A stretch of DNA of 6,889 bases. Source: an uncultured Acidimicrobium sp. GTDB lineage: Bacteria; Actinomycetota; Acidimicrobiia; Acidimicrobiales; Ilumatobacteraceae. The DNA lies in the NCBI GenBank assembly GCA_903895515.1, contig CAITUB010000285.1, positions 1-6,889 of the forward strand, read 5' to 3'. This document shows, in pieces, positions 6,222 to 6,889 of this stretch (positions are counted from its first letter, which is position 1; every line of letters starts with the position of its first letter). The position numbers were made by a program, and so were the translations under genes. The notes under the pieces were generated by a model. That model searched no databases. It had not been told where the DNA came from and saw only the letters and a list, made by a program, of their open reading frames with translations.

Positions 6222-6889
6222 GCCCACTGCAGCGAGCGGCTTACTGCGCGCTTCCACAACTCGTAATCAGCAGACTCTGAGCCAGAAGGCGAAGGCTCAA
6301 ACTGCTGGTCCAGTTGCCACGCATCGGTGACCGACTGCAAAGAAGGCCACACGCCTTCTGCGAGGCCTGCAAGAAATGCGGCACCCATTGCGGTGGTCTC
6401 CAATTCGCGCGGACGCAATACGTTGACGCCAAGTTGGTTTGCTTGTAGCTGAAGCAAAACGTCCATCACTGCAGCGCCGCCGTCGACACGCATGTCGGTG
6501 ACCGATACTCCAGCAGCACTGGTCATGGCATCAACCACGTCGCGTGTTTGGAAAGCAATTGATTCCACAACTGCGCGAGCAATGTGCGCGCTTGTGGTTC
6601 CGCGTGTGATGCCAAGAATTGCGCCGCGAGCGTATGGGTCCCACCATGGGCTACCCAGCCCTGTGAATGCGGGAACCACCACAATTCCGCCGGAGTTTGC
6701 AACTGATTCTGCAAGCGGACCGATTTGTGAAGCATGGTCGATGATGTTGATTCCATCGCGCAGCCACTGAATGGCACTGCCAGTGACAAAGATTGCGCCT
6801 TCAAGTGCGTACGTGGTTTCGCCGGTGCCTAAGTCCCATGCAACGGTGGTCAGCATGCCTTCAGTTGGAGGCGGGCAAGTGGTTCCCAC
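6212..6889 (-). CDS. glpK: Glycerol kinase, C-terminal half (partial, 5' end outside window)
   Basis: This is the last 225 or so residues of glycerol kinase, the cytoplasmic FGGY-family enzyme that phosphorylates glycerol to sn-glycerol 3-phosphate with ATP. It runs off the right edge, so the GTG at the border is simply an internal valine codon. The blocks follow E. coli GlpK in order: GMLTTVAW, TYALEGAIFVTGSAIQWLRDG, VVVPAFTGLGSPWWDPYARG, GITRG, HIARAVVESIAFQTRDVVDAM, the ATP-site motif RVDGGA, then ETTAMGAAFLAGLAEGVW and a terminal YELWKRAVSRSLQWARD. The catalytic aspartate and glycerol-binding residues of the N-terminal half are outside the window. After VDGG the usual asparagines and the QxD motif are replaced (AAVMDVLLQLQAN), a modest divergence. 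The gene converges on the GMC oxidoreductase and its TAA overlaps that gene's TAG. The name rests on strong colinear similarity; another FGGY sugar kinase is unlikely. Confidence 0.93.
   Translation of the reverse strand: MGTTCPPPTEGMLTTVAWDLGTGETTYALEGAIFVTGSAIQWLRDGINIIDHASQIGPLAESVANSGGIVVVPAFTGLGSPWWDPYARGAILGITRGTTSAHIARAVVESIAFQTRDVVDAMTSAAGVSVTDMRVDGGAAVMDVLLQLQANQLGVNVLRPRELETTAMGAAFLAGLAEGVWPSLQSVTDAWQLDQQFEPSPSGSESADYELWKRAVSRSLQWARD

Noticed and set aside
1..6889. Mobile element, CRISPR array, tRNA or rRNA
   Set aside because: No gap exceeds 49 bases, no spaced repeats or transposase-like frames were seen, and every segment is explained by a housekeeping or enzyme gene.

Overview
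The window is almost entirely protein-coding. It carries a chromosomal housekeeping stretch that looks like an actinomycete with roughly half G+C (judged by eye). The lineage is inferred from the proteins: the glutamate 5-kinase tail ends in the actinobacterial-style VHRDDLV motif, the MurJ N-terminus is of actinobacterial style (ARSNLVVASGTAVSRLTG), and starts are poor in Shine-Dalgarno sequences. A streamlined member of the Acidimicrobiia would fit, but no marker here proves it. There is no sign of phage, transposon, CRISPR, rRNA or tRNA.

Layout, left to right: the 3' end of proB (+, runs in from the left edge); murJ (-), convergent with proB, the two 3' ends overlapping by 10 bases; a 49-base divergent gap; then four tightly packed + strand genes. 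These are a CoxD/MoxR-type AAA+ ATPase, a CoxE-type von Willebrand A protein, a histidine (phosphoglycerate-mutase-like) phosphatase and a short GMC-family FAD oxidoreductase, at spacings of 9 bases, a 4-base ATGA overlap and 5 bases. Last comes the C-terminal half of glpK (-), running off the right edge and convergent with the GMC gene, their stop codons overlapping. The longest non-coding stretch is the 49-base divergent gap.

The four-gene + strand cluster is the most interesting part. A MoxR ATPase and its VWA partner normally act as a chaperone-like pair that matures or inserts a cofactor into a client protein (CoxD/CoxE for CO dehydrogenase). No CO dehydrogenase gene is present here. Instead the pair is followed by a phosphatase and by a flavoenzyme that lacks the roughly 40-50 residues normally found between the FAD ribose-binding glutamate and the GGSS motif. 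A functional link is inference from gene order only. proB (proline synthesis), murJ (lipid II flipping for the cell wall) and glpK (glycerol use) are unrelated neighbours.
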